A stretch of DNA of 64,000 bases, taken from contig NZ_JAFKEC010000025.1 in the NCBI RefSeq assembly GCF_017848315.1, positions 1 through 64,000 of the forward strand. The letters run 5' to 3'. The DNA is from Pseudomonas palmensis (GTDB lineage Bacteria > Pseudomonadota > Gammaproteobacteria > Pseudomonadales > Pseudomonadaceae). Positions 7,783 to 18,282 of this stretch are shown piece after piece (within the stretch, counting starts at the first letter, position 1; each line of letters opens with the position of its first letter). A model generated the notes under the pieces. That model did not search any database. It saw only the letters and a program-made list of their open reading frames with translations, and was not told the origin of the DNA. Made by a program: the position numbers and the translations under genes.

Positions 7783-8877
7783 TTGTCGTTCATGACATCT
7801 CCTCGTCTGCACTTTGCCACCCTCAGCCTGTTCACCGCCCTGAGCCTTACCGCCACCGCCAGCTTCGCCGACGAAGACGAGGCCGTTGCCAAGGGCCGCT
7901 GGCAGGGCCTGGCCGGCATGGCCAACCTCTACCTGAACGATGCCGACGCACAGGAATTCATCGATGCCGGCGACAAGGAGAAAAGCGAGCACGACAACAT
8001 GGCTGGCGCCCTGGCCTATTACCTGACGGCCGCACGCCTGGACCCGAAGAACGCCTATGCGTCCTACCAGGCCGGCGCCGCCCTGGCCTCGATGGAGAAG
8101 TTCGATCTGGCTGGCGACCTGCTCGACCAGGCCCGCGAGCGCGGTTTCTGGCAGGCCGTGATCCTGCGTGACGACGACGAGCTGGAGAGCATGAAGGACG
8201 CACCGGCCTACAAGAAACTGCTGCAGAGCGCCGAGGCCAACTACGCCAAACAGGCCAAGGATGCCGGTGCGGCGGCGTTCAGCATCCCCGAAGGCAAGGC
8301 CCCGGCCGGCGGCTGGCCGGTAGTGGTGTGGTTGTCCGGCTACGGCACCGAAGGCAGCAAGGGCATTCGCATGCGTGAAGAGCTGGTGGGCGAACGCGCC
8401 GTACTGGTGGGCGTGAACGGCACGCTCAAGCGCGACGAGGGCCAGTTCATGTGGCAGCAACACTCGGTCGAGCCGACCGAGAAAGCCGTGGCGGCCGCGC
8501 TCAAGGCCCTGGAAAAGCAGACCCGCATCGACCGCTCGAACGTGGCGCTGATCGGCTTTTCCCAGGGCGCCGAACATGCGGCGCACCTGATCGCCGAATA
8601 CCCGCAGCATTACAGCGGCGCGGTACTGCTGTCGCCGGGCGGCTTTCGCATTCCATTCGCCGTGCAGAAGGCCAAGGACAAGCGCATCGTGATCGTGCAC
8701 GGCGCCAAGGAGCATTCGAGCAACCTGGAACTGACCGCAACCACGCAGAAGGCGTTCGAAGGCAGCAACCCGGTGCAAAGCCACGAACACCCGGCCGGGC
8801 ACACCTTCCAGGATGACTGGGAAACGGCGTATCGCGGGTACCTCGATTACGCGTTGGGGCTGACCCCGGCGGGCTGA
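7783..8877 (+). CDS. Secreted alpha/beta-hydrolase with N-terminal helical region
   Basis: The 364-residue protein starts with a signal peptide (cleavage near FADEDE). A helical, TPR-like region (about 60-150) follows, then an alpha/beta-hydrolase domain with nucleophile motif GFSQGA and a C-terminal histidine in HPAGHTF. The likely site is the periplasm or outside; the substrate is unknown. AAGGA lies 9 nt before a TTG at 7783, favouring TTG over the ATG at 7792 (spacing 18). No partner gene is evident. It follows rtcR on the same strand after 76 bp, so read-through from rtcR is possible. Confidence 0.75.
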   Translation: MSFMTSPRLHFATLSLFTALSLTATASFADEDEAVAKGRWQGLAGMANLYLNDADAQEFIDAGDKEKSEHDNMAGALAYYLTAARLDPKNAYASYQAGAALASMEKFDLAGDLLDQARERGFWQAVILRDDDELESMKDAPAYKKLLQSAEANYAKQAKDAGAAAFSIPEGKAPAGGWPVVVWLSGYGTEGSKGIRMREELVGERAVLVGVNGTLKRDEGQFMWQQHSVEPTEKAVAAALKALEKQTRIDRSNVALIGFSQGAEHAAHLIAEYPQHYSGAVLLSPGGFRIPFAVQKAKDKRIVIVHGAKEHSSNLELTATTQKAFEGSNPVQSHEHPAGHTFQDDWETAYRGYLDYALGLTPAG

Positions 8878-8891
8878 CTACAGCGCGGCTT

Positions 8892-8917
8892 TCGCCAGCA
8901 AGGCCGGCTCCTGCAGG
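8892..8917. repeat. REP-like half element
   Basis: The segment contains the REP-type core GCAAGGCCGGCTCCTGCAGG, preceded by TCGCCA. It matches the arms of the paired elements at 14270-14332 and 40784-40872. Only one unit is present. Confidence 0.6.
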
Positions 8918-9050
8918 GTTGGGATAAACGGCAGGAGTCAGCCATGCTGACGAAGAACCCTTCGAGATCTGTCCAAAAGTCCTACAGCAGGCCCCAAAAA
9001 ACCATTCTATGCTTGCACCTGAGTTCGACGCCCCTGTGGCTCGAAGCTGG

Positions 9051-9117
9051 GGGGCTGTTATCGATGCACCGGGGCGCCGCAAGCCAATCCCGACACCGAT
9101 ACAGCCCCTCTTTTTTT
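9051..9117 (+). terminator. Possible rightward terminator with long loop
   Basis: GGGGCTGTTATCG (9051-9063) pairs with CGATACAGCCCC (9097-9108) with one bulge and is followed by a run of seven T. The loop is long (33 nt), which weakens the call. It would end transcription arriving from the hydrolase gene. The leftward SGNH gene ends just beside it. Confidence 0.45.
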
Positions 9118-9120
9118 GCC

Positions 9121-10329
9121 TCAGCGCAGCCCCAACTGCCCACGCAGGTAGTCATACAGCCCCGACGCACTCTTGCGATAGCCATCAGCCGTCAGGTGCA
9201 CCAGGTCGCCTCGCGCCAGCCCCTCTGCCTGCCACCGCGCAATCGAGCACTCCCCGCCCATGTAGGCCTGCCAGTCCCAGAACAGCACGTTGGCCTGGCG
9301 TGCCACCTGGCGCTGGATCTGCACCACCTGCGGCAACGACTGCGGGCGCCGCGTCGCGCAGGTGCGCGCGCCACGCTGCTTGATCGAGTCCGAAGGCCCC
9401 ACCAGCAGGATCACCGCCCGTGGCTGCACCCGCTTGAGCTGGGCCACGGTACGGCGCAACTGGTCACGGTACTTGGCCATGTCCAGGGTGTTGTCGAACG
9501 CTTCGTTGGTGCCATAGGCCAGAATGATCAGGTCCGGGCGCAGGGCCTTGAGGTTTTCCTGCCAGCCAGCCTGCCATTTGTCCTGCACCTCCAGCCGCGC
9601 ACCGTTGATGCCCAGGGCCGAATAGGTCACCCCGGCGTTCTTCTGGCCCTGGATGTACCAGCCACCCAGCACCGTGCCCGGGTGGGCATTCAGGCTCATG
9701 TCCACCGGCAGGCTGATGCTGTTGAGCGGCGGGCTGAAGCGCCACTGCCCGTTGCTTGCGGCCAGCATCACGCGGCGCGCCGCGTTCTGCCCGCCACGGG
9801 CGGTAAGGCTGCTGTTCTCCCGCGCCTGGTACAGGGCCGAGATACGGTAGCGCTGGGCACTGGGTTCGCGCGCCTCCAGGCGCACGCTCGGGTTCGCCGC
9901 CAGCGGTACCGACAGGTAGCCCCCCAGCGGGAACTGGGTGCTTTGCTGGTTGCGCGCCGACACCAGCTCCCACTGGCGCCTGGCCGTCTTGAGGATCAGG
10001 TTGTCGTAGCGCGTGCCAGGTACCGGTGTCGCCGCCACAAAGCCTATGCCGCCATCGCCGTACTGCGACTGCAGCAGGCGACGCATCTCGCCGCTGAACA
10101 GGTCGGCGGCAGTGTGCGAATCTCCGAATTGCACGATATTGACCGGTGTGCGACTGGAGGTGCGCAGCTTGCCGGCCAGCACCGCAAGGTTGCCGTCACG
10201 GCTGCCGGTCGCCTTCTGCTGCACGGCGAGGGGGCGCGCGGCCGGCGCGTTGACCGCCGCCACCGGGCTGCAGCCCGGCAGTGCGCAGATAAGCGCCGCC
10301 AGCACCAGGATGTTGTGCGCTCGGCGCAT
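9121..10329 (-). CDS. SGNH/GDSL-type hydrolase lipoprotein
   Basis: The 402-residue protein has a lipoprotein signal peptide with lipobox LPGC (Cys20). SGNH blocks follow: FGDSH (Ser71), GTNE, and a C-terminal Asp/His pair in DLVHLTADGY. Such enzymes remove or transfer O-acyl groups. Together with the MBOAT protein upstream it resembles PatA/PatB- or alginate-type O-acetylation modules. It starts 2 bp after the DUF459-like gene, so translational coupling is likely. The protein should sit in the periplasm attached to a membrane. Confidence 0.8.
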   Translation of the reverse strand: MRRAHNILVLAALICALPGCSPVAAVNAPAARPLAVQQKATGSRDGNLAVLAGKLRTSSRTPVNIVQFGDSHTAADLFSGEMRRLLQSQYGDGGIGFVAATPVPGTRYDNLILKTARRQWELVSARNQQSTQFPLGGYLSVPLAANPSVRLEAREPSAQRYRISALYQARENSSLTARGGQNAARRVMLAASNGQWRFSPPLNSISLPVDMSLNAHPGTVLGGWYIQGQKNAGVTYSALGINGARLEVQDKWQAGWQENLKALRPDLIILAYGTNEAFDNTLDMAKYRDQLRRTVAQLKRVQPRAVILLVGPSDSIKQRGARTCATRRPQSLPQVVQIQRQVARQANVLFWDWQAYMGGECSIARWQAEGLARGDLVHLTADGYRKSASGLYDYLRGQLGLR

Positions 10330-10331
10330 GC

Positions 10332-11498
10332 TCAGTGTCCCGTTACGGTCAGGCCCGGGAAGGCGATCATCGACAGTACCTGCTCGGCGATCAGCTTCTG
10401 GCCCGTGGTGGTGAAGTGGATGCCGTCGTCGACACGGGTCTTGACCCGTTTGCCCTGGCTGTTCTGCAGGGTATAGGAGAACTCGTCGGCCTGGTAACCG
10501 AGCACGCCGTTGGCCGACACGTAATGCTGCTGGTACAGCTGCGCCTGGCTTTCATATAGCCCGCTGAGATAGGCCATGGCCGTCGACAACCTGGGCTTTT
10601 GCATGTTGGGCGGGCCGACCCAGATAACCTGCACATTGTGAGCGCGGGCCTCGTCCAGGATCCGGTCGATGCGCTTGCGGTACAGCGCCTCCCACTCAGG
10701 CGATTTGAAACGCAGGAACGGCTTGCCCTTGGACTCGGGCATGTCCCACGGGTCGTTCGGGCCCAGGAACACCACCATCAGGCGGATGTTGGGGTGATTC
10801 TGCAGCGTGTCGGACACCGTCTGCGGCCAGTTGAAAAAACCGGGGTACGCCAGGCCCGTGCTCTGGCGGCTGAGGTTGACGCTCTTGATCTGGTAGCGCT
10901 TGAGCAAGGTGTTGGCCAGGTGCGGCGCCACGCCCTGCATCAGCGAGTCGCCCACCAGGAACACTTCGTCGCCAGCCGCCAGGCTCACGGCCTTGGGCGG
11001 CTGCCCCGGCACCAGCGGTTGCGCCGCCACCTTGACCGGTTGCGCGGCGGGCGCCTGCGCCACAACCGGCGGCACTGTCGCTGGCTGCACTGCAGTGGGC
11101 CTGGCCGCAGGTGTCGGCGCCATCACCGGTACCTTGGCAGGCGCCGGCGCCTTGGCATGCGGCTGCGCCAGGTCGACCAGCACCACCGGCATACTGGGCG
11201 GCAGCTCGACCGTCGGCATGCCCTCGGCCTGGGCCAGCAGGGTCTGGCGCTCCAGGCTGTCGATGAAGCTACTGCGCGCATCCCCCAGGGCCTGGGTCAG
11301 GTTGCCGCCCAGGCGCCACGCCTGGCTCTGCCCTACCCAGGGCAGCTCGCAGCTCTGGTGATACTTCTGCTGGCAGTACAGGCTGATGGAGTTCTGGTTC
11401 AGCCAGAACAGCAGCAAGGTGGTGACCAGGATCGCGTACAGCACCTTGGCCGCGCCCATTTGCGTCTTGAACAGCTGACCGGTACTAGAAGCTTGCAT
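10332..11498 (-). CDS. DUF459/SGNH-like membrane-anchored protein
   Basis: The 388-residue protein has an N-terminal TM anchor (about 18-36), a helical part, and a Pro/Ala-rich linker (about 117-170). An SGNH-type domain follows with GDSLMQG (183-189) and Asp358/His361 in DDGIHFTTTG. The architecture places the catalytic-like domain in the periplasm. The ATG at 11498 gives a 14-bp overlap with the end of the MBOAT gene. The long linker may let the domain reach a glycan substrate. Acyl transfer or removal is inferred from its neighbours. Confidence 0.8.
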   Translation of the reverse strand: MQASSTGQLFKTQMGAAKVLYAILVTTLLLFWLNQNSISLYCQQKYHQSCELPWVGQSQAWRLGGNLTQALGDARSSFIDSLERQTLLAQAEGMPTVELPPSMPVVLVDLAQPHAKAPAPAKVPVMAPTPAARPTAVQPATVPPVVAQAPAAQPVKVAAQPLVPGQPPKAVSLAAGDEVFLVGDSLMQGVAPHLANTLLKRYQIKSVNLSRQSTGLAYPGFFNWPQTVSDTLQNHPNIRLMVVFLGPNDPWDMPESKGKPFLRFKSPEWEALYRKRIDRILDEARAHNVQVIWVGPPNMQKPRLSTAMAYLSGLYESQAQLYQQHYVSANGVLGYQADEFSYTLQNSQGKRVKTRVDDGIHFTTTGQKLIAEQVLSMIAFPGLTVTGH

Positions 11499-12900
11499 AG
11501 ATGAACCCCGGCACGCCCGATTGCGAAGCGAAGATGACCAACGACACGAACAGCCCCAGCGGGATCGGGTAGAGCTGCCAGGGCAGCCGGCTGCTGGCGG
11601 CAAAACCCTGGCGCAGCAGCGCCAGCACCTGCGGGTACACCGCGATGTACAGCACGCAGCCCAGCAACAGCAGGCCGGTGGTGCTCAACAGCCCGCCCAG
11701 GCTCAGGCCGGCGATGCCGCCGAGCATGTCCAGCGCATCATCCAGGCTCGCGCAGCGAAAGAAGATCCAGGCGAAGGCGACGTAGTGGAAGGTCAGCAGG
11801 CGCGCCAGCACATCCGCGCCCGGCCAGCGCATCGGTTGTGGCAGCACGTAGGTGGAGGCCTTGTACAGCGCCAGCCCCACGCCATGCAGCGCACCCCAGA
11901 TGATGAAGTTGAGGCTCGCGCCGTGCCACAGGCCGGAAACCAGCATCGCCAGCAGCATGTTCAGGTTGCCGCGCCACACGCCCTGGCGGTTGCCGCCCAG
12001 CGGGATGTACACGTAGTCGCGAATGAAGGTCGACAGGCTGATGTGCCAGCGCCCCCAGAACTCCTTGAGGTTGCGGGCCGCGTAGGGCGCATTGAAGTTG
12101 GCCGGCAGGCGAAAGCCCAGCAGCAGCGCCACGCCGGTCACCAGGTTGGTGTAGCCGCTGAAGTTCAGGTAGATCAGCAGGCTGTAGCCGTACACGCTCA
12201 GCAGCAGTTGCTCGGCGCTGAAGCCGCTTGGGGTCTCGAACACCGGGTCGACCCACTCGCTGCCCAGCCAGGCACTGAAGAAGAACAGCTTGACCACCGC
12301 CAGCGCAATCAGCCCCAGCGCCCGCTGCGGCTCCAGCACCTGGCGGATCTGCGCCGGGCGAATCTGCGGCAGCATGTGCGCGGCGCGGTTGACCGGGCCG
12401 GCCACCAGGCTGGGGAAGAAGGCCAGGTACAGGGCCAGGTCCAGCGGCGCGGCCGGGGCCATTTCACCGCGGTTGATCGACACCAGGTAGCTGACCGAAT
12501 GGAAGGTGTAGAACGACAGCCCGATCGGCAGCAGCACCTCCAGCACCGGCAGCGAGACGTCCAGGCCCAGGTCGGCCAGCGCGGCCTGCACACCCCCCAC
12601 GAAGAATTCCTGGTACTTGAAGACATAGAAGCAGCCCAGCACCAGCAGCAACACCATCAGGTAGGTGAAGCGCCGTCCGGGATGTCGCGCGCTGAACAGC
12701 CCCAGCAGGTAGACCAGCAGGGTGTAGCCGAGCAGGATGTACAGCGAATCGAGGCTGAAGCTTGCGACCAGCGCATAGCTGCCCGCCAGCAGCAGGACGT
12801 TCTGCAGGCGAACGCTCCAGCAAAGGCTCCAGTAGACCGCGAAAAACAGAGTGAAGCAGAGGCCGAACTCGATCGAAAGAAAGCTCACAACGTAGTCCAT
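11485..12900 (-). CDS. MBOAT-family O-acyltransferase
   Basis: The 471-residue polytopic protein has about ten membrane segments and the MBOAT hallmarks: [11 protein letters not shown] (280-290) and the catalytic histidine in [10 protein letters not shown] (H326). AlgI, PatA and DltB relatives carry acyl groups across the inner membrane for transfer to polysaccharide, peptidoglycan or teichoic acid. The ATG at 12900 gives a standard-length protein although no strong SD is visible. It is the first gene of a leftward three-gene set with two SGNH proteins. No polysaccharide biosynthesis genes lie beside it, so the acceptor is unknown. Confidence 0.9.
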   Translation of the reverse strand: MDYVVSFLSIEFGLCFTLFFAVYWSLCWSVRLQNVLLLAGSYALVASFSLDSLYILLGYTLLVYLLGLFSARHPGRRFTYLMVLLLVLGCFYVFKYQEFFVGGVQAALADLGLDVSLPVLEVLLPIGLSFYTFHSVSYLVSINRGEMAPAAPLDLALYLAFFPSLVAGPVNRAAHMLPQIRPAQIRQVLEPQRALGLIALAVVKLFFFSAWLGSEWVDPVFETPSGFSAEQLLLSVYGYSLLIYLNFSGYTNLVTGVALLLGFRLPANFNAPYAARNLKEFWGRWHISLSTFIRDYVYIPLGGNRQGVWRGNLNMLLAMLVSGLWHGASLNFIIWGALHGVGLALYKASTYVLPQPMRWPGADVLARLLTFHYVAFAWIFFRCASLDDALDMLGGIAGLSLGGLLSTTGLLLLGCVLYIAVYPQVLALLRQGFAASSRLPWQLYPIPLGLFVSLVIFASQSGVPGFIYASF

Positions 12901-13132
12901 TACGCGACATGGAAGGGGGGACCCTGACCCGGATACAACCCGCGGCGCAGAGCGGGCGCGATTATGGCAGACAGCAGTGAGCCCCCACAATGCAAGCGGT
13001 GCAGGAAAATCAAGCCTGTTCCCACGGCATTTATGCAACAGAATGCGACGAAAGATCACAGGCGCTGATTTGCTCCCCCTGCCCTGCTCTGCTAGTGTCG
13101 CGCCGTTCAAACCGCCACCAGAGACAGCCGCC

Positions 13133-13375
13133 ATGGCCCGAAAAAAAGCTGCCATTGACTTCGAGCAATCCCTTGCCGACCTGCAAGCGCTGGTCGAACG
13201 CCTGGAGAACGGCGAACTGTCGCTGGAAGACTCGCTGACCGCCTTCGAGCAAGGCATCGGCCTGACCCGCGATTGCCAGAGCGCCCTGACCCAGGCCGAG
13301 CAGAAGGTCCAGGTGCTGCTGGAGCGCGACGGCGAGTTGCGCGCCGAGCCGTTCGACGCGGAACAGCCGGAATGA
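13133..13375 (+). CDS. xseB: Exodeoxyribonuclease VII small subunit
   Basis: This 80-residue protein matches Xse[27 protein letters not shown], then [12 protein letters not shown]. It combines with XseA to degrade single-stranded DNA in the cytoplasm. The acidic, helical, coiled-coil character is typical. The stop overlaps the start of ispA (ATGA), and dxs follows, the xseB-ispA-dxs order common in gammaproteobacteria. Confidence 0.97.
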   Translation: MARKKAAIDFEQSLADLQALVERLENGELSLEDSLTAFEQGIGLTRDCQSALTQAEQKVQVLLERDGELRAEPFDAEQPE

Positions 13376-14259
13376 TCGCCGCCTACCAGGCCCGTTGCCA
13401 GGCCCAGGTGGATGCCGCGCTGGAAACCCTGTTCCACGCCCCCTCGAGCGAACTCGAGCGCCTGTATGCCGCCATGCGCTACAGCGTGATGAACGGCGGC
13501 AAGCGGGTACGCCCGCTGCTGGCCTATGCCGCCTGCGAGGCGCTGGGTGGCGCCAGCAGCGATGCCGACGGCGCCGCCTGCGCAGTCGAGCTGATCCACG
13601 CCTATTCGCTGGTGCATGACGACCTGCCGGCAATGGACGACGACGACCTGCGTCGCGGCCAGCCCACCACCCACAAGAAATTCGACGAGGCCTGCGCGAT
13701 CCTGGCCGGCGACGGCTTGCAGAGCCTGGCCTTCAGCGCCCTGCTCGACCCGCGCCTGAGCCCGCAGGGCGATGCCATTCGCCTGGCCATGGTGCAGGCC
13801 GTGGCCCAGGGCGCCGGCCCCGCCGGCATGGTCGGTGGCCAGGCCATCGACCTGGGCTCGGTGGGGCTCAAGCTCGATCAGACCGCGCTGGAATACATGC
13901 ACCGGCACAAGACCGGCGCGCTGATCGAAACCAGCGTCAAGGTCGGCGCCCTGGCCAGCGCGCGGGCCGATGCCCAGACGCTTGCGGCCTTGCAGCAGTA
14001 TGCCCAGGCCATCGGCCTGGCGTTCCAGGTGCAGGACGACATCCTGGATGTCGAGAGCGATACCGCGACCCTGGGCAAGCGCCAGGGCGCAGATATCGCC
14101 CGCGACAAGCCGACCTACCCGGCATTGCTGGGGCTCGAAGCCGCCAAGGCCTACGCGCTGGAACTGCGCGACCAGGCGCTGGCAGCGCTGGCTGGGTTCG
14201 ATGACAAGGCCGAGCCGCTGCGGGCGTTGGCGCGGTACATCGTCGAACGCCGCAGCTGA
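13372..14259 (+). CDS. ispA: (2E,6E)-farnesyl diphosphate synthase
   Basis: IspA condenses IPP with DMAPP/GPP to make farnesyl diphosphate for quinones and undecaprenyl phosphate. At 295 residues it is family size. The first Asp-rich motif DDLPAMDD (83-90) and the second DDILD (222-226) are intact, as is the substrate motif GGKRVRP (42-48). The start overlaps the xseB stop by 4 bp, showing translational coupling. A REP pair separates it from dxs. Confidence 0.97.
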   Translation: MIAAYQARCQAQVDAALETLFHAPSSELERLYAAMRYSVMNGGKRVRPLLAYAACEALGGASSDADGAACAVELIHAYSLVHDDLPAMDDDDLRRGQPTTHKKFDEACAILAGDGLQSLAFSALLDPRLSPQGDAIRLAMVQAVAQGAGPAGMVGGQAIDLGSVGLKLDQTALEYMHRHKTGALIETSVKVGALASARADAQTLAALQQYAQAIGLAFQVQDDILDVESDTATLGKRQGADIARDKPTYPALLGLEAAKAYALELRDQALAALAGFDDKAEPLRALARYIVERRS

Positions 14260-14269
14260 CCGCAGCGGC

Positions 14270-14332
14270 CCTTCGCCGGCAATGCCGGCTCCTGCATCGA
14301 ACCCTGTAGGAGCCGGCATTGCCGGCGAAACG
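14270..14332. repeat. Paired inverted REP elements (BIME)
   Basis: Two copies of a roughly 25-bp REP unit with core GCCGGCAATGCCGGCTCCT lie head-to-head with a short spacer, giving a long cruciform. The pair sits between ispA and dxs. Such elements are scattered through Pseudomonas intergenic DNA and can affect mRNA stability or bind gyrase/IHF. Confidence 0.85.
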
Positions 14333-14411
14333 CGCACCACATACCTCAATGGGCAGCCTTCACCGCAATAAGGTAAACTGCCGCCTCATCACACCTATAA
14401 CGATTCGCCTG

Positions 14412-16310
14412 ATGCCCACGACGTTTCAAGAGATCCCCCGCGAACGCCCGGTCACGCCGCTGCTTGACCGTGCCGATACGCCAGCCGGCCTGCGTCGTCT
14501 GGCCGAAGCCGACCTGGAGAAACTGGCCGACGAACTGCGCCAGGAGCTGCTCTATAGCGTCGGCCAGACCGGCGGGCACTTCGGTGCCGGCCTGGGCGTC
14601 ATCGAACTGACGATCGCCCTGCACTACGTCTTCGACACCCCGGACGACCGGCTGGTGTGGGACGTGGGCCACCAGGCGTATCCGCACAAGATCCTCACGG
14701 GTCGGCGCGAACGCATGCACAGCCTGCGTCAGAAGGACGGCCTGGCCGCCTTCCCGCGCCGCGTCGAGAGCGAGTACGACACCTTTGGCGTCGGGCACTC
14801 CAGCACCTCGATCAGCGCCGCGCTGGGCATGGCCATAGCCGCCCGCCTGCAGAACCAGGCACGCAAGTCGATTGCAGTGATCGGTGACGGCGCGCTCACC
14901 GCCGGCATGGCCTTCGAGGCGTTGAACCACGCCCAGGAAGTCAACGCCGACATGCTGGTGATCCTCAACGACAACGACATGTCGATTTCGCGCAATGTCG
15001 GCGGCCTGTCCAACTACCTGGCCAAGATCCTCTCCAGCCGCACCTATGCAAGCATGCGCGAGGGCAGCAAGAAGGTGCTGTCGCGCCTGCCCGGCGCCTG
15101 GGAGATCGCCCGCCGCACCGAGGAGTATGCCAAGGGCATGCTGGTGCCCGGCACGCTGTTCGAAGAGCTGGGCTGGAACTACATCGGCCCCATCGACGGC
15201 CACGACCTGCCTACCCTGATCGCCACCCTGCGCAACATGCGCGACCTCAAGGGGCCGCAGTTCCTGCACGTGGTGACCAAGAAGGGCAAGGGTTTCGCCC
15301 CGGCCGAGGTCGACCCGATCGGCTACCACGCGATCACCAAGCTCGAACCGCTGGACGCCCCGGCCACCGCGCCGAAAAAGGCCGCCGGGCCGAAGTACTC
15401 GGCGGTGTTCGGCCAGTGGCTGTGCGACATGGCCGCCGCCGACCAGCGCCTGGTGGGCATCACCCCTGCCATGAAGGAAGGCTCGGACCTGGTGGCGTTC
15501 AGCGAACGCTACCCCGAGCGCTACTTCGACGTGGCGATTGCCGAGCAGCACGCGGTGACGCTGGCGGCGGGCATGGCCTGCGAGGGCGCCAAGCCGGTGG
15601 TGGCGATCTATTCGACCTTCCTGCAGCGCGCCTACGACCAGTTGATCCATGACGTGGCGGTGCAGAACCTCGACGTGCTGTTCGCCATCGACCGCGCCGG
15701 CCTGGTGGGCGAAGACGGCCCGACCCACGCCGGCAGCTTCGACCTGTCGTTCCTGCGCTGCATCCCCGGCATGCTGGTGATGACCCCCAGCGACGAGAAC
15801 GAGCTGCGCAAGATGCTCAGCACCGGGCACCTGTACAACGGCCCTGCCGCCGTGCGCTACCCGCGTGGCAGCGGGCCGAACGCGACGATCGACGGCGACC
15901 TTGAGCCGCTGGAGATCGGCAAGGGCGTGATTCGCCGCCAGGGCAGCAAGGTCGCCCTGCTGGTGTTCGGTGTGCAACTGGCCGAAGCGCTGAAGGTGGC
16001 CGAAAACCTGGATGCCACCGTGGTCGACATGCGTTTCGTCAAGCCGCTGGATGAAGCGCTGGTGCGCGAGCTGGCCGGCAGCCATGAACTGCTGGTGACC
16101 ATCGAAGAGAACGCCATCATGGGCGGCGCCGGCTCTGCGGTCAGCGAGTTCCTGAGCGCTGAAGGCGTGCTCAAGCCGATGCTGCACCTGGGCTTGCCGG
16201 ATGTGTACGTCGAGCATGCCAAGCCGGCGCAGATGCTGGCCGAATGCGGGCTGGATGCTGCCGGGATCGAGGCTTCGGTGCGTCAGCGGATGCAACTGCT
16301 GGGCCTTTAG
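14412..16310 (+). CDS. dxs: 1-deoxy-D-xylulose-5-phosphate synthase
   Basis: Dxs condenses pyruvate and glyceraldehyde 3-phosphate with thiamine diphosphate, the first step of the MEP pathway. At 632 residues it matches pseudomonad Dxs. The catalytic histidine lies in QTGGHFG (H56), and the TPP motif runs from IGDGALTAG (157-165) to NDND. The C-terminal transketolase domains include [12 protein letters not shown]. The ATG at 14412 was chosen because upstream residues of the longer frame fall in the REP region. The gene ends against a convergent set behind a palindrome. Confidence 0.98.
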   Translation: MPTTFQEIPRERPVTPLLDRADTPAGLRRLAEADLEKLADELRQELLYSVGQTGGHFGAGLGVIELTIALHYVFDTPDDRLVWDVGHQAYPHKILTGRRERMHSLRQKDGLAAFPRRVESEYDTFGVGHSSTSISAALGMAIAARLQNQARKSIAVIGDGALTAGMAFEALNHAQEVNADMLVILNDNDMSISRNVGGLSNYLAKILSSRTYASMREGSKKVLSRLPGAWEIARRTEEYAKGMLVPGTLFEELGWNYIGPIDGHDLPTLIATLRNMRDLKGPQFLHVVTKKGKGFAPAEVDPIGYHAITKLEPLDAPATAPKKAAGPKYSAVFGQWLCDMAAADQRLVGITPAMKEGSDLVAFSERYPERYFDVAIAEQHAVTLAAGMACEGAKPVVAIYSTFLQRAYDQLIHDVAVQNLDVLFAIDRAGLVGEDGPTHAGSFDLSFLRCIPGMLVMTPSDENELRKMLSTGHLYNGPAAVRYPRGSGPNATIDGDLEPLEIGKGVIRRQGSKVALLVFGVQLAEALKVAENLDATVVDMRFVKPLDEALVRELAGSHELLVTIEENAIMGGAGSAVSEFLSAEGVLKPMLHLGLPDVYVEHAKPAQMLAECGLDAAGIEASVRQRMQLLGL

Positions 16311-16369
16311 ACCCTTTCGCCAGCCAGGCTTGCTCCTGCCTGCAGGAGCCAGCCTGGCTGGCGAAGGGC
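16311..16369. repeat. REP-derived palindrome between convergent genes
   Basis: The arms TCGCCAGCCAGGCTTGCTCC and their near-complement form a long, almost perfect inverted repeat between the dxs stop and the end of the leftward gene at 16373. It resembles the REP units here but with a diverged core (AGCCAGGCT). It may also limit convergent transcription, though no T-run follows. Confidence 0.7.
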
Positions 16370-16372
16370 GCA

Positions 16373-16792
16373 TCAGCCCAGCTGACGCGGTACCCGGTAC
16401 AGGTAAAGGATCACCACGCTGGCGATGGCCAGCAGAATCTGCGGCACTCCCTCCAGGCCCACGAACACCGACAGTGCGGCCACCCACGCCGGCAGGCAGG
16501 CAAACAGCATCGACACACGGCGAACCCGCGCCAGCTCTATCCAGGCCGCCGGCTCTTCAGCGCTGTTCAGCGCCTTTTCAGTGGCAATCAATGCACGCTT
16601 GTAGGCGCTGAAACGCGGCAGGCTGAAGAACATCGAGGCCAGCCCGGCCAGAAACACCGGCATCACCAGCAGCGGGACACGCGCCACACTGCCTCCGAAC
16701 GCCCAGCCGAACACCAGCAGCGGCGCCAGGGCAATCGCGAAGAACTGCCACCAGGCGAACGCCAGCCGCCGCTTGACCTGGCCGCGGGTCAC
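16373..16792 (-). CDS. Small polytopic membrane protein downstream of ribA
   Basis: The 139-residue product has four hydrophobic segments and no recognised catalytic motif. It probably starts with GTG at 16792, overlapping the ribA stop (GTGA), so it is likely translated by coupling with ribA. A longer frame exists but its N-terminal part is low-complexity and overlaps ribA. Function unknown; the position suggests at most a loose link to riboflavin synthesis. Confidence 0.65.
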   Translation of the reverse strand: MTRGQVKRRLAFAWWQFFAIALAPLLVFGWAFGGSVARVPLLVMPVFLAGLASMFFSLPRFSAYKRALIATEKALNSAEEPAAWIELARVRRVSMLFACLPAWVAALSVFVGLEGVPQILLAIASVVILYLYRVPRQLG

Positions 16793-17406
16793 GCCCGACC
16801 GGCCTCGCCCTGGTGCTCGTTGCCCATCATGTGGCCGAGCTTGCCGGCCTTGGTGGCCAGGTAGTGCTTGTTGTGCGGATTGTGCCCGGTGTGCAGCGGC
16901 ACGCGCTCGGCTACCGCAATGCCCATGGCGGTGAGGGCTTTTACCTTGCGCGGGTTGTTGGTCATCAGGCGCAATGACGTGACACCCAGGTGCTCGAGCA
17001 TCGGCTGGCACATGGCGTAGTCACGCTGGTCGGCGGCAAAGCCCAGGCGCTCGTTGGCCTCGACGGTGTCGGCGCCGCCGTCCTGCAGTTCGTAGGCGCG
17101 AATCTTGTTCAGCAGGCCGATGCCACGACCCTCCTGACGCAGATACAGCAGCACGCCACGGCCTTCGCGGGCGATGGCCTGCAGAGCGGCCTCCAGCTGC
17201 GAACCACAGTCGCAGCGCTGGCTGAACAGCGCATCGCCGGTCAGGCATTCGGAATGCAGGCGCCCCAGTACCGGCTCGCCATCGGCTACATCACCCAGGC
17301 TGAGCACAACGTGCTCGCGGCCGGTGGCTTCGTCGAGAAAACCATGCATGGTGAACGTGGCAAAGGGGGTGGGCAGCTTGGAAGCGGCAACAAAGACGAC
17401 GGGCAC
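16789..17406 (-). CDS. ribA: GTP cyclohydrolase II
   Basis: RibA opens GTP to the pyrimidine precursor of riboflavin. The zinc ligands C54, C65 and C67 lie in [17 protein letters not shown], and the RQEGRGIGL motif follows. At 205 residues it is normal size. The start is GTG at 17406 with AGGAG 6 nt upstream. It supplies the activity that the C-terminal half of RibBA in this window appears to have lost. Confidence 0.97.
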   Translation of the reverse strand: MPVVFVAASKLPTPFATFTMHGFLDEATGREHVVLSLGDVADGEPVLGRLHSECLTGDALFSQRCDCGSQLEAALQAIAREGRGVLLYLRQEGRGIGLLNKIRAYELQDGGADTVEANERLGFAADQRDYAMCQPMLEHLGVTSLRLMTNNPRKVKALTAMGIAVAERVPLHTGHNPHNKHYLATKAGKLGHMMGNEHQGEAGRA

Positions 17407-17474
17407 CTTGTGCTCCTGATCAATAACGTGAAATTTGATGTGCGCCGATTGTAACAGCAGCGTAAGGCGGGTGC

Positions 17475-18269
17475 TTAGGCTGAATTCTTGGGCAAACAGA
17501 TCGAGAAGTTAGATGCTGGCACGTGCGCCCTGCCCGGAATCGGGAACGGATACGGCTGCTGCCAGCGCTCGAAGATCTCGCGCAATTCGCCGCTGGCGAT
17601 CAGTTCGTCCATGCGCCGATCGAACAGCGCCCGGAGCGCACAGGCCTGCTCGGTCCTGGCAAAGGCCAGGTACAACGGTAACTCGGCGATGTGGGTGCGG
17701 CGGAACCGGGCCTTGTCACGGGCCTGGTTGTACACGTAGTCCACCTCGGTCTGGGCATCGATGTAGAAGTCCACGCGCTTGAGTTCGAGCATCGGCAGGA
17801 TGCCGTCGCGCCGCTGCACCTCGCGAAACTCCTTCACATCGGGCAGGTAGCGCTGGTACTCGTAGCCACGCACCCAGGAGAGCTTGTAGCGGCCGATGGT
17901 GGCGGCGCTCGGCACCGGCAGGCTGGCCAGGCCCAGGGCGTAGATATGGTCCTGGTCGAAGGCGTTGCGCGGGTAGAGGTAGTCGTTGCTTTCCTGCTCG
18001 TAGGAGCCGACCCAGGCATCGGCCTCGGCGCGCTTGACCAGGCCCACGGCGCGGCTGTAGGGCACGCTGATGGCGAGCACCTTGACCCCCGCCGGCTCGA
18101 ACACCTTGCGCAGCACGTCCCAGGCCATGCCGCGCCCTTCGACGTCGGTGTAGTCCGGCCAGATCTCGCTGGCCAGGCGCACCTCCTGCGGCAACGCGGT
18201 CGGCTCGCCAGCCCAGGCGATGCCGCCACCCAGCGCCAACACCAGCAGCAACACTCGCCATGCGCGCAT
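17475..18269 (-). CDS. Periplasmic substrate-binding protein (SBP_bac_3-like)
   Basis: The 264-residue protein has a signal peptide ([20 protein letters not shown]) and the fold signature of family-3 solute-binding proteins (SEIWPDYTD, then DAWVGSYEQ). The ATG at 18269 has GGAG 7 nt upstream. No ABC permease or ATPase genes are adjacent, so it may be an orphan binding protein or a periplasmic sensor. It lies between pgpA and ribA on the same strand. Confidence 0.75.
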   Translation of the reverse strand: MRAWRVLLLVLALGGGIAWAGEPTALPQEVRLASEIWPDYTDVEGRGMAWDVLRKVFEPAGVKVLAISVPYSRAVGLVKRAEADAWVGSYEQESNDYLYPRNAFDQDHIYALGLASLPVPSAATIGRYKLSWVRGYEYQRYLPDVKEFREVQRRDGILPMLELKRVDFYIDAQTEVDYVYNQARDKARFRRTHIAELPLYLAFARTEQACALRALFDRRMDELIASGELREIFERWQQPYPFPIPGRAHVPASNFSICLPKNSA

Positions 18270-18282
18270 CAGGCCACTCCCT

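Noticed and set aside
10332..11603. Longer DUF459 protein starting at 11603
   Set aside because: The extra 35 residues are Arg/Ser/Cys-rich and lie inside the MBOAT coding frame; ATG at 11498 gives a clean TM anchor.
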